Shown piece by piece: positions 32,905 through 40,850 of a stretch of 64,000 nucleotides of DNA. The DNA lies in NCBI RefSeq assembly GCF_012927245.1, contig NZ_JABBGE010000002.1:62001-126000 (forward strand), read 5' to 3'. A program made the translations under genes and the position numbers. This DNA is from Streptomyces sp. R302 (GTDB taxonomy: Bacteria; Actinomycetota; Actinomycetes; Streptomycetales; Streptomycetaceae). The notes beneath the pieces were generated by a model. The model made no database searches, had not been told where the DNA came from, and was given only the letters and a program-made list of their open reading frames with translations. Positions within the stretch are counted from its first letter, which is position 1. The number at the start of each line of letters is the position of its first letter.

Positions 32905-33905
32905 TGCCCCCCTCGGGACAGAGCACGCGCGGCGGATCCTCGCCGCGCGTGCTCGTCGTCACCTTCGCCCTCGACCCCACCGCGGACTACGTGCTCCGCG
33001 AACTCAACCGCCGCGGCGTCCCGTTCTGGCGGACGGACCTCGCCGGCTTCCCCGCGCACACCCGTCTGTCCGCCGCGCTCGGATCGTCCGGCCGCTGGGG
33101 CGGCACCATGCGGGGCGACGTCCACGGCATCGACTTGTCCGAGCTGCGTGCCGTCTGGTGGCGCAAGCCCACCCCGTACGCCTTCCCCACGACCATGAGC
33201 GAGCCCGAGCAGCGCTTCGCCCGGACCCAAGCCAAGCACGCTCTTTCCGGAGTCCTCGGTTCCCTTCCTGATGTGCTCTGGGTCAACCGCCCTGAGGCGA
33301 ACGCGGACTGCACCAAGCCCCGCCAGCTTGCCGTGGCGGTGGAGTCCGGGCTGCACGTCCCGGAGACCCTGATCACCAACGAACCGGCCGCAGTCGCCGA
33401 GTTCGCCGAGCGCGTCGGTGGACCGGTCATCACCAAAGTCCTCGGCGGGATCGTCCACACCGAGGACGGCAAGCGGGGTCAGCTCTACACCCGCCGGGTG
33501 CCGCCCGAACAGTACGCGGACTCGCGCATCGCCCTGACCGCTCACCTGTTCCAGCGCGAGATCACGGACAAGGCGTACGAGGTGCGCGTCGCGGTCGTCG
33601 ACGGGCAGCTCTTCCCGGTGGCCGTCCACGCCGCAGCCGGCCCCGAGCAGCTCGACTGGCGGCGCGATTCCGCCGGCCACTCCTACAGTGCGGTCACGAT
33701 GCCCGACCCCGTACGCGAGGGCGTCCGCGTGATGATGCGACGCCTGGGGCTCGTCTACGCCGCGCTGGACTTCATCGTCGACAGCCGCGGCACGTACTTC
33801 CTCATCGACGTCAACCCCAACGGCCAGTGGGCCTGGATCGACCTGACCCGCGACGCCATCACCCACGCGCTCGCCGACCTCCTGGAGAAGGGCCACCCCC
33901 GATGA
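32904..33905 (+). CDS. tgmB: ATP-grasp graspetide ligase (macrolactone/lactam-forming peptide maturase)
   Basis: 333 residues starting MPPSGQSTRGGSSPRVLVVT. It is an ATP-grasp ligase of the MvdCD/TgmB type: the N-terminal pre-ATP-grasp domain (LVVTFALDPTADYVLREL, RAVWWRKPTPYAF) then the ATP-grasp domain (VITKVLGGIVHTEDGK, LFQREITDKAYEVRVAVVDG, and the metal-binding C-terminal strand DFIVDSRGTYFLIDVNPNGQ). It activates Asp/Glu side chains with ATP and joins them to Ser/Thr/Lys side chains of the precursor. The start overlaps tgmA by one base and its stop overlaps tgmC by four. Confidence 0.93.
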   Translation: MPPSGQSTRGGSSPRVLVVTFALDPTADYVLRELNRRGVPFWRTDLAGFPAHTRLSAALGSSGRWGGTMRGDVHGIDLSELRAVWWRKPTPYAFPTTMSEPEQRFARTQAKHALSGVLGSLPDVLWVNRPEANADCTKPRQLAVAVESGLHVPETLITNEPAAVAEFAERVGGPVITKVLGGIVHTEDGKRGQLYTRRVPPEQYADSRIALTAHLFQREITDKAYEVRVAVVDGQLFPVAVHAAAGPEQLDWRRDSAGHSYSAVTMPDPVREGVRVMMRRLGLVYAALDFIVDSRGTYFLIDVNPNGQWAWIDLTRDAITHALADLLEKGHPR

Positions 33906-35080
33906 CAGCCCACGACCTCGACACCGAGGCGTCCACCGCCCGGGCGCAGCTCACCCAGTCCCTCGCCGACGCCGGCGTCATCACCGATCCCGCCTGGCGT
34001 GCGGCGTTCAGGGAGGTCCCCCGGCATCTCTTCGTACCCGCCTTCTACGATCACACCGGCCGGCTCATCCGCGGGGACGACCCTGGTACGGCGGCGGAAT
34101 GGTTCGCAGCCGTACACGACGACCGTCCCCTGGTCACCCGTCGAACCGACGGAGTCGCCACCTCGTCGAGCACGGAGCCCTCGCTCATGGCCGAGATGCT
34201 GCACGCCCTGGACGTCGAGGACGGCATGCGTGTCCTGGAGATCGGCACCGGCACCGGGTACAACGCCGGGTTGCTCGCCCACCGCCTCGGGGGTGCCCAG
34301 GTCGTCACCGTCGACCTCTCCCCCGACATCACCGGGCCCGCGCGGGCCCACCTCGCGGCCGCCGGCCTCTCACCGTTCGTCGTCACGGGGGACGGTGTCG
34401 ACGGCTGGCCGTCGGGAGCGCCGTACGACCGGATCATCGCCACGTGCAGGCTGCACGCGATCCCGCTTCCGCTGCTTCAGCAGCTCACGGCCGATGGTCT
34501 TCTCCTCGCCCCGCTCGGCGGCGCGCTTGCGCTCCTGCGCCGCACCGGGTCCGACGCCGCCGAGGGGCGCTTCCTGTCGCGCGCGTTCTTCATGGCCATG
34601 CGGCGCGGCGGGGCCGACACCGGGGTCAGCCGACGGCCCCCGCTGCCTGAGGGCCGCGCCCGGCAGTCCTCGGTGGGCGCCTCGCTCCTCGCCGACAACG
34701 ACTTCCGGTTCCTCGTCAGCGTCGTCGCCCCTGGCCTCGTGTGGCAGTACGACCTCACCCAGGAGGGGAAGCCGGAGGCAGCGCGGGTCTGGGCGCCGGA
34801 CGGATCGATCGCCTCGCTGGCCGCTGACGGTTCCGTACGGGAGGCGGGTCCGCGCCGTCTGTGGGCGCTGATCGAGGACGCACACGACGTGTTCGTCGAC
34901 GCGGATTCGCCCGGCCCCGGCCGATACGGGGTGAGCGTGACGGGACCGGAGCAGCGCGTCTGGCTCGACGAGCCCGGCGGGCACGGCTGGGGCCTGATCG
35001 GCAGCGGGACCGTCCCACCACCTCCAGCAGCATGCGGGCGGCCGGCCGCGGCGCGCGATCCGCGGCATGGCTGGGGATGA
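33902..35080 (+). CDS. tgmC: graspetide-associated PIMT-like O-methyltransferase
   Basis: 392 residues starting MTAHDLDTEASTARAQLTQS. It is homologous to protein-L-isoaspartate O-methyltransferase: FREVPRHLFVPAFYD, the SAM-binding VLEIGTGTGYNAGLLAHRLG and APYDRIIATCRLHAIPLPLL. In characterised systems (ThfM of fuscimiditide) such enzymes methylate an Asp side chain in the cyclised core, which then collapses to an aspartimide. ATGA overlap with tgmB. After about residue 365 (GWGLIGSGT) the last ~24 residues are Pro/Ala/Arg-rich and may be read-through, because the gene's 3' end overlaps an acetyltransferase remnant. Confidence 0.88.
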   Translation: MTAHDLDTEASTARAQLTQSLADAGVITDPAWRAAFREVPRHLFVPAFYDHTGRLIRGDDPGTAAEWFAAVHDDRPLVTRRTDGVATSSSTEPSLMAEMLHALDVEDGMRVLEIGTGTGYNAGLLAHRLGGAQVVTVDLSPDITGPARAHLAAAGLSPFVVTGDGVDGWPSGAPYDRIIATCRLHAIPLPLLQQLTADGLLLAPLGGALALLRRTGSDAAEGRFLSRAFFMAMRRGGADTGVSRRPPLPEGRARQSSVGASLLADNDFRFLVSVVAPGLVWQYDLTQEGKPEAARVWAPDGSIASLAADGSVREAGPRRLWALIEDAHDVFVDADSPGPGRYGVSVTGPEQRVWLDEPGGHGWGLIGSGTVPPPPAACGRPAAARDPRHGWG

Positions 35081-35123
35081 CAGTGGCCCGGTCTTCGACT
35101 GGCGCGTAGGCGACGCGGTCTGA
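35067..35123 (+). pseudogene. C-terminal remnant of an AAC(2')-like GNAT acetyltransferase
   Basis: Reading from 35067 in a frame other than tgmC gives DDSGPVFDWRVGDAV then stop. This matches the C-terminus of the intact acetyltransferase at 44308-44844 (TAPLVFDWRDGDAV stop). Only about 15 residues survive, overlapping the end of tgmC. It looks like a fossil of a truncated gene at the right border of the graspetide operon. Confidence 0.6.
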
Positions 35124-35161
35124 GCCCGCGGCGCCCGCCGTCCCGTTTCCCCGGGGCCCGC

Positions 35162-35234
35162 CGTCCTGCTTCGCCTGGGTCTGTCGTCCTGCTTCGCCTG
35201 GGTCTGTCGTCCTACTGCGCCGTCCTACTTCGCC
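35162..35234. repeat. 23-bp tandem repeat
   Basis: Two perfect 23-bp copies (35162-35184, 35185-35207), core CGTCCTGCTTCGCCTGGG, followed by two shortened, diverged copies (CGTCCTACTGCGC and CGTCCTACTTCGCC). It fills the gap between the acetyltransferase remnant and the stop of the next gene, consistent with a rearrangement scar or slippage. Confidence 0.85.
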
Positions 35235-35956
35235 GCCGCCCGGCGGTCGTGGCCGGTGGACGGTTCCAGGGAGGCCGTCCAGACGCCGAGGAGGGACGAG
35301 GTCAGTGCGATGGCGAGGGCGAAGCCGGGGGCGCCGAGGCCGCCGGCGAAGAACGCCACCGTCGCGCCGGCCGTCAGGAGCACCCACGCCGCGAGCGCCG
35401 CCTTGCCCCGGCGGCTCAGGAAGAGCCACTGGCGCGGGGCGGCGGGCGGGGCGGCCACCGCGCCCGCCGGGCCGGCCGTCGCCGCCGCCGGGCGCTTGAA
35501 GTAGCCGTACACCAGCCACTCGCCGCACAGCTCCCAGCCCTCCGGCGTCAGTTCGTCCTCGATCCGGGCGCGCCGCCGGCCGGCGATCACCTCGCGGCGG
35601 TACTCCCAGCGGAGCGCCGTGCCGGGGGTGCGGCGGCAGACGAAGCGGCCGAGGGGGTCGAGGGACTCGACCTCCCAGCCCTGGGCGCCGTGCACCGCCA
35701 GCATCCGCCGGTCGTTGAAGATGTCCGTGGTCCAGGTCCAGTGCTCGGCCGCCTCGTCGGGGCCGTCCGGTTCGGGGGCCCGCCCGCCGAGCCGGGCCGC
35801 GAACCCGGCGGCCGGGCCGAACTCCTCCGCGGGGGAGGTGCCGGTCTCGGCGAGGTGGGCCCGCAGGTCCTCCACGGTGGCCTCGATCTGCGCGGACGGG
35901 ACGCCGGCGGCGGCGAGGACCCCGGCCACCTCGGCGAAGTAGGCGTCGTCGTTCAT
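35225..35956 (-). CDS. PadR-operon membrane protein, unknown function
   Basis: 243 residues starting MNDDAYFAEVAGVLAAAGVP. The N-terminal ~60 residues are helical and resemble HAAS-like (DUF1700-type) segments common next to PadR regulators. A middle domain repeats an aromatic pattern (HGAQGWEVESLDPLGRFVCR; TPEGWELCGEWLVYGYFKRP), then two membrane helices lie near residues 185-230 (KAALAAWVLLTAGATVAFFA; PGFALAIALTSSLLGVW). The ATGA overlap with padR indicates one operon. Its 3' end lies in the 23-bp tandem repeat, so the last residues may be variable. Function unknown. Confidence 0.8.
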   Translation of the reverse strand: MNDDAYFAEVAGVLAAAGVPSAQIEATVEDLRAHLAETGTSPAEEFGPAAGFAARLGGRAPEPDGPDEAAEHWTWTTDIFNDRRMLAVHGAQGWEVESLDPLGRFVCRRTPGTALRWEYRREVIAGRRRARIEDELTPEGWELCGEWLVYGYFKRPAAATAGPAGAVAAPPAAPRQWLFLSRRGKAALAAWVLLTAGATVAFFAGGLGAPGFALAIALTSSLLGVWTASLEPSTGHDRRAAAK

Positions 35957-36330
35957 GCGGTGCTTCCCCCTGGTCGTGGTGCGGTGTCGTCGGCCGGCGC
36001 GGTGTGGTCGGCCAGCGCGGTGTCGACGGTGCGGTGGAACTCCCGCCATGCCCGGCTCTCCCCGGCGAGGCGCTCGCGCCCCAGGGGGGTCAGCCGGTAG
36101 TAGCGGCGGCCCGGGCCGCGCTCGGCGGCCCGGAACTCGGCCTCCACCAGGCCCGCCTCCTCCAGGCGGTTCAGTACGGGATAGAGCGTCCCGCCCTTGA
36201 TCTCGCCGAGGCCCGCCTCGGCGAGCGCCTTGGCGATCTCGTACCCGTAACTCTCCCCGTCGGTCAGGCGGGAGAGGACGAGCAGGTCGAGGACTCCCTT
36301 GAGCCAGCTGGATCTGCGGTCTGCGGCCAT
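35953..36330 (-). CDS. PadR-family transcriptional regulator
   Basis: 125 residues starting MAADRRSSWLKGVLDLLVLS. Winged helix of the PadR type: LVLSRLTDGESYGYEIAKAL, EIKGGTLYPVLNRLEEAGLV and RRYYRLTPLGRERLAGE. Short C-terminal helix makes it a PadR-s2-type member. It is first in a two-gene operon with the membrane protein, with which it overlaps by 4 bases, and probably represses that operon via the repeats just upstream (36350-36374). Confidence 0.93.
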   Translation of the reverse strand: MAADRRSSWLKGVLDLLVLSRLTDGESYGYEIAKALAEAGLGEIKGGTLYPVLNRLEEAGLVEAEFRAAERGPGRRYYRLTPLGRERLAGESRAWREFHRTVDTALADHTAPADDTAPRPGGSTA

Positions 36331-36349
36331 GAGCGCATTGCATCACCAC

Positions 36350-36374
36350 CTAGGTAGGAATGCAAGCTAGGTAG
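36350..36374 (-). promoter_or_regulatory. direct repeat CTAGGTAG upstream of padR
   Basis: Two exact CTAGGTAG copies at 36350-36357 and 36367-36374, 17 bp start to start, 20 bases upstream of padR. Candidate autoregulatory site; not the ATGT-ACAT form best known for PadR. Confidence 0.35.
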
Positions 36375-36573
36375 CCGTGGCGAGGTGCTGACCGTGCGAA
36401 ACCGGGCGTCTCAGATAGTAGGAAGTCCGAGTAATTGTGGAGACAGATGCGGGTCCCTGGCCTAGCTTTGTAGGAGCCGAACGTCTCGCTTCATCAGCGA
36501 ATGGCGGTCGAGAGCGCGACGCCCTGTGCAGGCAACCCCTGCGGCGGCGCTCCCCGCCCCTTCCGGCGCCTTC

Positions 36574-36615
36574 GATCACCACTGATCTCCGCACGCCCGG
36601 ATCACCACTGATCTC
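36574..36615 (+). promoter_or_regulatory. duplicated palindrome GATCACCACTGATCTC
   Basis: The 16-base word occurs exactly at 36574-36589 and 36600-36615. Each contains inverted GATCA/TGATC arms around CCAC. The second copy ends just before the AAGGAG site of the small gene at 36632. Candidate operator pair; the remaining 36375-36573 stretch shows no gene. Confidence 0.45.
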
Positions 36616-36631
36616 AAGGAGTCGATCCCCC

Positions 36632-36763
36632 ATGGCCGTTCAGACCGCCCCCCGCGTCCGCCACTCCGCCGCCCGCCCCAGCGACGAGGCCCGGCAGAAC
36701 GCCGCCGCCGCCCTCCAGCGCGCCCTCGACCGCCGCGACAACGGCGGCTCCACCGGCCACTGA
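36632..36763 (+). CDS. 43-residue basic peptide, unknown function
   Basis: Starts MAVQTAPRVRHSAARPSDEA, with AAGGAG 10 bases upstream. Helical central part (ARQNAAAALQRALDRRDNG), no membrane segment or cysteine. Good ribosome-binding site and a duplicated upstream palindrome suggest real regulated expression. It lies 139 bases ahead of leuB with no obvious terminator between, so read-through into leuB is possible. No family recognised. Confidence 0.55.
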   Translation: MAVQTAPRVRHSAARPSDEARQNAAAALQRALDRRDNGGSTGH

Positions 36764-36902
36764 TCCGTCCGGCCGGTCCGGTCCGGTCCAGGCCCGTCCG
36801 ACGTCTGGCCGACGTCTTGTCCGCCGCCCGTCCGGCGTCATCCGTTCGTCCACATGATGGACGTTCCGTGTCAGACGATGGGACGAAGAGTAGGGTGCCG
36901 CC

Positions 36903-37943
36903 ATGTCTCACAGCATCAATCTCGCAGTCATTCCCGGCGACGGCATCGGCCAGGAGGTCGTGGCCCAGGGCCTCAAGGTCCTCACGGCCGCGCTTCCCCA
37001 GGACGTGAAGCTGGAGACCGAGGAGTACGACTTCGGCGCCCGGCGCTACCACGCCACCGGTGAGACCCTCACCGACGCCGACCTGGACTCCCTCAAGAAG
37101 CACGACGCCATCCTGCTCGGCGCGATCGGCGACCCCTCGGTCCCGTCCGGCGTCCTGGAGCGCGGCTTCCTCCTGAAGCTGCGCTTCGCCTTCGACCACC
37201 ACGTCAACCTGCGCCCCTCGAAGCTGCTCCCCGGCGTCGCGACCCCGCTCGCCGGCCAGCCCGCGATCGACTTCGTCGTGGTCCGCGAGGGCACCGAGGG
37301 GCCGTACACCGGCAACGGCGGCACCATCCGCAAGGGCACCGAGCACGAGGTCGCCACCGAGGTCTCGGTCAACACCGCCTTCGGCGTCGAGCGCGTGGTC
37401 CGGGACGCCTTCGCCCGCGCCCAGGCCCGTCCGCGCAAGAAGCTGACGCTGGTCCACAAGAACAACGTGCTGACCTTCGCCGGCCACCTCTGGACCGACA
37501 TCTTCAACCGGGTCGCCCAGGAGTTCCCCGAGGTCACCACCGACTACCTGCACGTCGACGCGGCGACGATCTTCCTCGTCACCGACCCGGCCCGCTTCGA
37601 CGTCATCGTCACCGACAACCTCTTCGGCGACATCATCACCGACCTCGCCGCGGCCGTCTCCGGCGGCATCGGCGTCGCCGCCTCGGGCAACATCAACCCG
37701 AGCCGCGACTTCCCGTCCATGTTCGAACCGGTCCACGGCTCCGCGCCGGACATCGCGGGCCAGGGCAAGGCCGACCCCACGGCCACCGTCCTCTCCGTCG
37801 CCCTCCTGCTGCGCCACCTCGGCTACGAGGCCGAGGCCGCCCGCGTCGAGGCGGCCGTCGAGGCCGACCTCACCGAGCGGGGCGCCACCGTTCGCACGAC
37901 GGACGAGATCGGCGACGCGCTCGCCGCTCGAGTAGCGAGCTGA
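36903..37943 (+). CDS. leuB: 3-isopropylmalate dehydrogenase
   Basis: 346 residues starting [23 protein letters not shown]-dependent beta-decarboxylating dehydrogenase: [43 protein letters not shown], the catalytic lysine in TLVHKNNVL and metal-binding Asp in [35 protein letters not shown]. It oxidises 3-isopropylmalate to 2-oxoisocaproate precursor and, in the citramalate pathway, methylmalate. Length is short of some actinobacterial LeuB but within family range. Ends at a terminator. Confidence 0.96.
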   Translation: MSHSINLAVIPGDGIGQEVVAQGLKVLTAALPQDVKLETEEYDFGARRYHATGETLTDADLDSLKKHDAILLGAIGDPSVPSGVLERGFLLKLRFAFDHHVNLRPSKLLPGVATPLAGQPAIDFVVVREGTEGPYTGNGGTIRKGTEHEVATEVSVNTAFGVERVVRDAFARAQARPRKKLTLVHKNNVLTFAGHLWTDIFNRVAQEFPEVTTDYLHVDAATIFLVTDPARFDVIVTDNLFGDIITDLAAAVSGGIGVAASGNINPSRDFPSMFEPVHGSAPDIAGQGKADPTATVLSVALLLRHLGYEAEAARVEAAVEADLTERGATVRTTDEIGDALAARVAS

Positions 37944-37968
37944 CCCGCGCGTCACTGACACCACTCAG

Positions 37969-38001
37969 CAGCCGCCGGGTCTCCCACGCACCCGGCGGCT
38001 G
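37969..38001 (+). terminator. terminator after leuB
   Basis: 12-bp stem CAGCCGCCGGGT / ACCCGGCGGCTG with a 9-base loop, followed by TTCTCG, 26 bases after the leuB stop. The remaining ~187 bases to ilvE hold only its presumed promoter. Confidence 0.82.
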
Positions 38002-38188
38002 TTCTCGTACGGTCGCGGGGTGCCACCATCGACCCCGGACCGCCTCACCCGCCTTTCGTACCCGGGTTCCCACGCGCGATAATCGGACGTGGGCCGCCAC
38101 ATGCGGGAAAGCTCGGACGTCCTAGCAGTCATGCCGGGACGGACGTGGGCGCGGTCCGACACACACAACCGGTGAAGGACAAGCACCC

Positions 38189-39274
38189 ATGACGACGATC
38201 GAGCTCAAGCCCTCCTCCAGCGCGCTGTCCGACGCGGAGCGCGCGGCGATCCTGGCCAATCCGGGATTCGGCCGCCACTTCACCGACCACATGGTCACCG
38301 TGCGCTGGACCGAGGGCCGCGGCTGGCACGACGGCCAGCTCGTGCCGTACGGCCCGCTCTCCCTCGACCCGGCGACCAACGTGCTCCACTACGCCCAGGA
38401 GATCTTCGAGGGCCTGAAGGCGTACCGCCGCCCCGACGGCTCGGTCGCCTCCTTCCGCCCGGACGCCAACGCCCGGCGCTTCCAGCGCTCCGCGCACCGG
38501 CTCGGCATGCCCGAGCTGCCGGTCGAGACCTTCATCGAGGCCTGTGACGCGCTGGTCCGCCAGGACGAGGCCTGGGTCCCGGAGCACGGCGGCGAGGCCT
38601 CCCTCTACCTCCGCCCGTTCATGATCGCGACCGAGGTCGGCCTGGGCGTCCGCCCGGCCAACGAGTACCTCTTCGTCGTCATCGCCTCCCCGGCCGGCCC
38701 GTACTTCCCCGGCGGCGTCAAGCCGGTCTCCATCTGGGCCTCCGAGGACCGCGTCCGCGCCGTCCCCGGCGGCATGGGCGACGCCAAGACCGGCGGCAAC
38801 TACGCGGCCTCCCTGCTCGCGCAGGCCGAGGCGGCCGCCAAGGGCTGCGACCAGGTCTGCTACCTCGACGCGGTCGAGCACAAGTGGGTCGAGGAACTCG
38901 GCGGCATGAACCTGTACTTCGTGTACGGCAACAAGATCGTCACCCCGTCCCTGAGCGGCTCGATCCTGGAGGGCATCACCCGCGACTCCCTCCTCAAGCT
39001 CGCCGCCGACCTCGGCCACGAGGTGGAGGAGGCCCGCGTCTCCATCGACCAGTGGCAGGCCGACACCGCGAACGGCACCCTCACCGAGGTCTTCGCCTGC
39101 GGCACCGCCGCCGTCATCACCCCGGTCGGCACGGTCAAGTCCGCCCGGGGCGAGTGGCAGCAGTCGGGCGGCGAGCCCGGCGAGGTCACGATGAAGCTGC
39201 GCGAGGCGCTGCTCGCCATCCAGACCGGCAAGGCCGAGGACGCCCACGGCTGGATGCACGAGCTCGGCAAGTAG
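38189..39274 (+). CDS. ilvE: branched-chain amino acid aminotransferase
   Basis: 361 residues starting [20 protein letters not shown]. Fold-type IV PLP transaminase of the eukaryote-like BCAT branch: [18 protein letters not shown], the PLP lysine in [33 protein letters not shown] and the phosphate-binding [10 protein letters not shown]. It performs the last step of Val, Leu and Ile synthesis and the first of their breakdown. Own transcript, starting after the leuB terminator; AAGGAC upstream of the ATG. Confidence 0.95.
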   Translation: MTTIELKPSSSALSDAERAAILANPGFGRHFTDHMVTVRWTEGRGWHDGQLVPYGPLSLDPATNVLHYAQEIFEGLKAYRRPDGSVASFRPDANARRFQRSAHRLGMPELPVETFIEACDALVRQDEAWVPEHGGEASLYLRPFMIATEVGLGVRPANEYLFVVIASPAGPYFPGGVKPVSIWASEDRVRAVPGGMGDAKTGGNYAASLLAQAEAAAKGCDQVCYLDAVEHKWVEELGGMNLYFVYGNKIVTPSLSGSILEGITRDSLLKLAADLGHEVEEARVSIDQWQADTANGTLTEVFACGTAAVITPVGTVKSARGEWQQSGGEPGEVTMKLREALLAIQTGKAEDAHGWMHELGK

Positions 39275-39286
39275 CCGCTCCGTCGG

Positions 39287-40720
39287 TCACTCCGACGCCA
39301 CCAGGGCTTCCGGGGCTTCCGGGTCCGTCACGGTCCCGGGAGCCCCGCGCGGCGTCAGGGCGGCGTACAGCGCGCCGCCCACCACGCCCGACAGCACGAA
39401 GCTGCAGTCGACCCCGCCGGTCAGGGCCAGCAGCGGACCCTCGTACAGCGGGGTGGAGACCGCCGCCAGGCCGACCGCCGCGCCGAGCCCCCAGGAGGCG
39501 GTGGCGCGCGGGTGCCAGCCGGCCGCGTACCAGTAGATCCCGCCGCGCGAGCGCCGGTTGTAGACCTGGAGCGCCTCGGGGTCGTACTCCCCGCGGCAGC
39601 GGGCGTGCCCGATGAGGGTGATCACCGCCCACGGGGTGCCGATCGCCGTCAGGAGCAGGACGAACGAGGTCATCGCCGACTGGGCGTCCGAGGCGAAGTG
39701 GCCGAGGAAGACGAAGCCGGTGGCGACCGCCGCCACCACGACGGTGGCCCGCGCCCGGGTGGCCCGGGGCAGGATCGCGTCCAGGTCCAGGCCCATCGAG
39801 TAGAGCATCAGACCGGCGTTGCCGACCGAGCCGGCGGTGGCGGCGAGGAGCAGCGGGACCAGGTACCAGCCGGGGGAGACGGCGACCAGCGGCCCCGCGT
39901 AGTCGAGGCCCGCGCGGGCGGCCAGCGCCGTGTACGTACCGAAGAGCTGGGGCACGAGCAGGCCGACGAGGAGGCCGAGCCAGGTGGCCCGGCGGACGGC
40001 GCGGGCGCTGTGCCGGGCCGGGGAGACGTAGCGGGTGTAGTCGCCGAGCAGGGTGATGAAGGCGACCGGGCCGCTGAGCCCCGCGGCGACCGCCGAGAGC
40101 AGCCAGGTCGGCCAGAAGGAGCCGAGCAGGTACGGGGTGTCCGGCGCGGGCGCCGCGGTGAAGTCGCCGGCGTACGCGACGAGCCCGAGGGCCAGCAGGG
40201 CGGTCATGCCCACGGCGAGCCCCTTGCTGAGCCGCAGCAGCAGCCGGTAGCCGTACACGGCGCCCACCGCCGTGCAGGCCGCGAGCAGCGCGTAGACGAG
40301 GGCGTGCGCGCCGTCCCCGGTGGACGCCCCGGTGAGCCGGGCGAGCACGCCCACGACGACGTCGCCGCCGATCCACAGGGTCAGGGCGGTGTAGCCGAGC
40401 GAGAGCAGCAGCCCCACCACCGAGCCGACGAGCCGGCCGCGGACGCCGAAGAAGGCGCCGGAGGAGGTGGAGAGGTTGGTGGCGGTACGCAGCGAGACCA
40501 GCGCCAGCGGGGCGGTGACGGCGACGCCGACGAGGGTGCCGGCGACCACGGAGGTCACCGAGCCCCACAGGCCGAGGCCGAAGGAGACCGGCAGCCAGCC
40601 GAAGACGATCACGCCCAGGCAGAGGTTGGAGCCGAGCAGGATCGCGACGAGGTCGCGGGGGCCGCTGGTGCGTTCGGCCTCGGGGATGGTGTCGACTCCG
40701 TGCTGTTCGATCGTCGCCAT
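39287..40720 (-). CDS. NCS1-family permease (cytosine/purine/allantoin type)
   Basis: 477 residues from the ATG at 40720 (MATIEQHGVDTIPEAERTSG), chosen for a GGAGG site 6 bases upstream. About twelve hydrophobic segments; NCS1 features are LLGSNLCLGVIVFGWLPVSF in TM1 and SGPVAFITLLGDYTRYVSPA in the middle. NCS1 proteins import cytosine, uracil, hydantoin, allantoin, thiamine or purines with H+ or Na+. Divergent from the urease-like operon and sharing its paired operators, so the substrate is probably nitrogenous and handled by those enzymes (inference). Convergent with ilvE. Confidence 0.87.
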   Translation of the reverse strand: MATIEQHGVDTIPEAERTSGPRDLVAILLGSNLCLGVIVFGWLPVSFGLGLWGSVTSVVAGTLVGVAVTAPLALVSLRTATNLSTSSGAFFGVRGRLVGSVVGLLLSLGYTALTLWIGGDVVVGVLARLTGASTGDGAHALVYALLAACTAVGAVYGYRLLLRLSKGLAVGMTALLALGLVAYAGDFTAAPAPDTPYLLGSFWPTWLLSAVAAGLSGPVAFITLLGDYTRYVSPARHSARAVRRATWLGLLVGLLVPQLFGTYTALAARAGLDYAGPLVAVSPGWYLVPLLLAATAGSVGNAGLMLYSMGLDLDAILPRATRARATVVVAAVATGFVFLGHFASDAQSAMTSFVLLLTAIGTPWAVITLIGHARCRGEYDPEALQVYNRRSRGGIYWYAAGWHPRATASWGLGAAVGLAAVSTPLYEGPLLALTGGVDCSFVLSGVVGGALYAALTPRGAPGTVTDPEAPEALVASE

Positions 40721-40750
40721 GGGACCTCCGGGGGAGCGGAAGGGATGTTT

Positions 40751-40834
40751 TTGAGTGGCGCTCAATGTGACCCGCGCCTGACGGGCGAGTCAATACTTGG
40801 AAGCATTCCGTCCAGCATTTAGAGTGTCGCTCAA
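40751..40834. promoter_or_regulatory. two palindromic operators in the permease/urease-like divergent promoter
   Basis: TTGAGTGGCGCTCAA (40751-40765) and TAGAGTGTCGCTCAA (40820-40834): 15-bp words with TTGAG/CTCAA arms sharing 13 of 15 bases, 69 bp apart start to start. One lies by each divergent gene. A GntR-, TetR- or MarR-like repressor could bridge them; no regulator gene is adjacent. Confidence 0.65.
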
Positions 40835-40850
40835 ACAGGAGGTGCATGAC

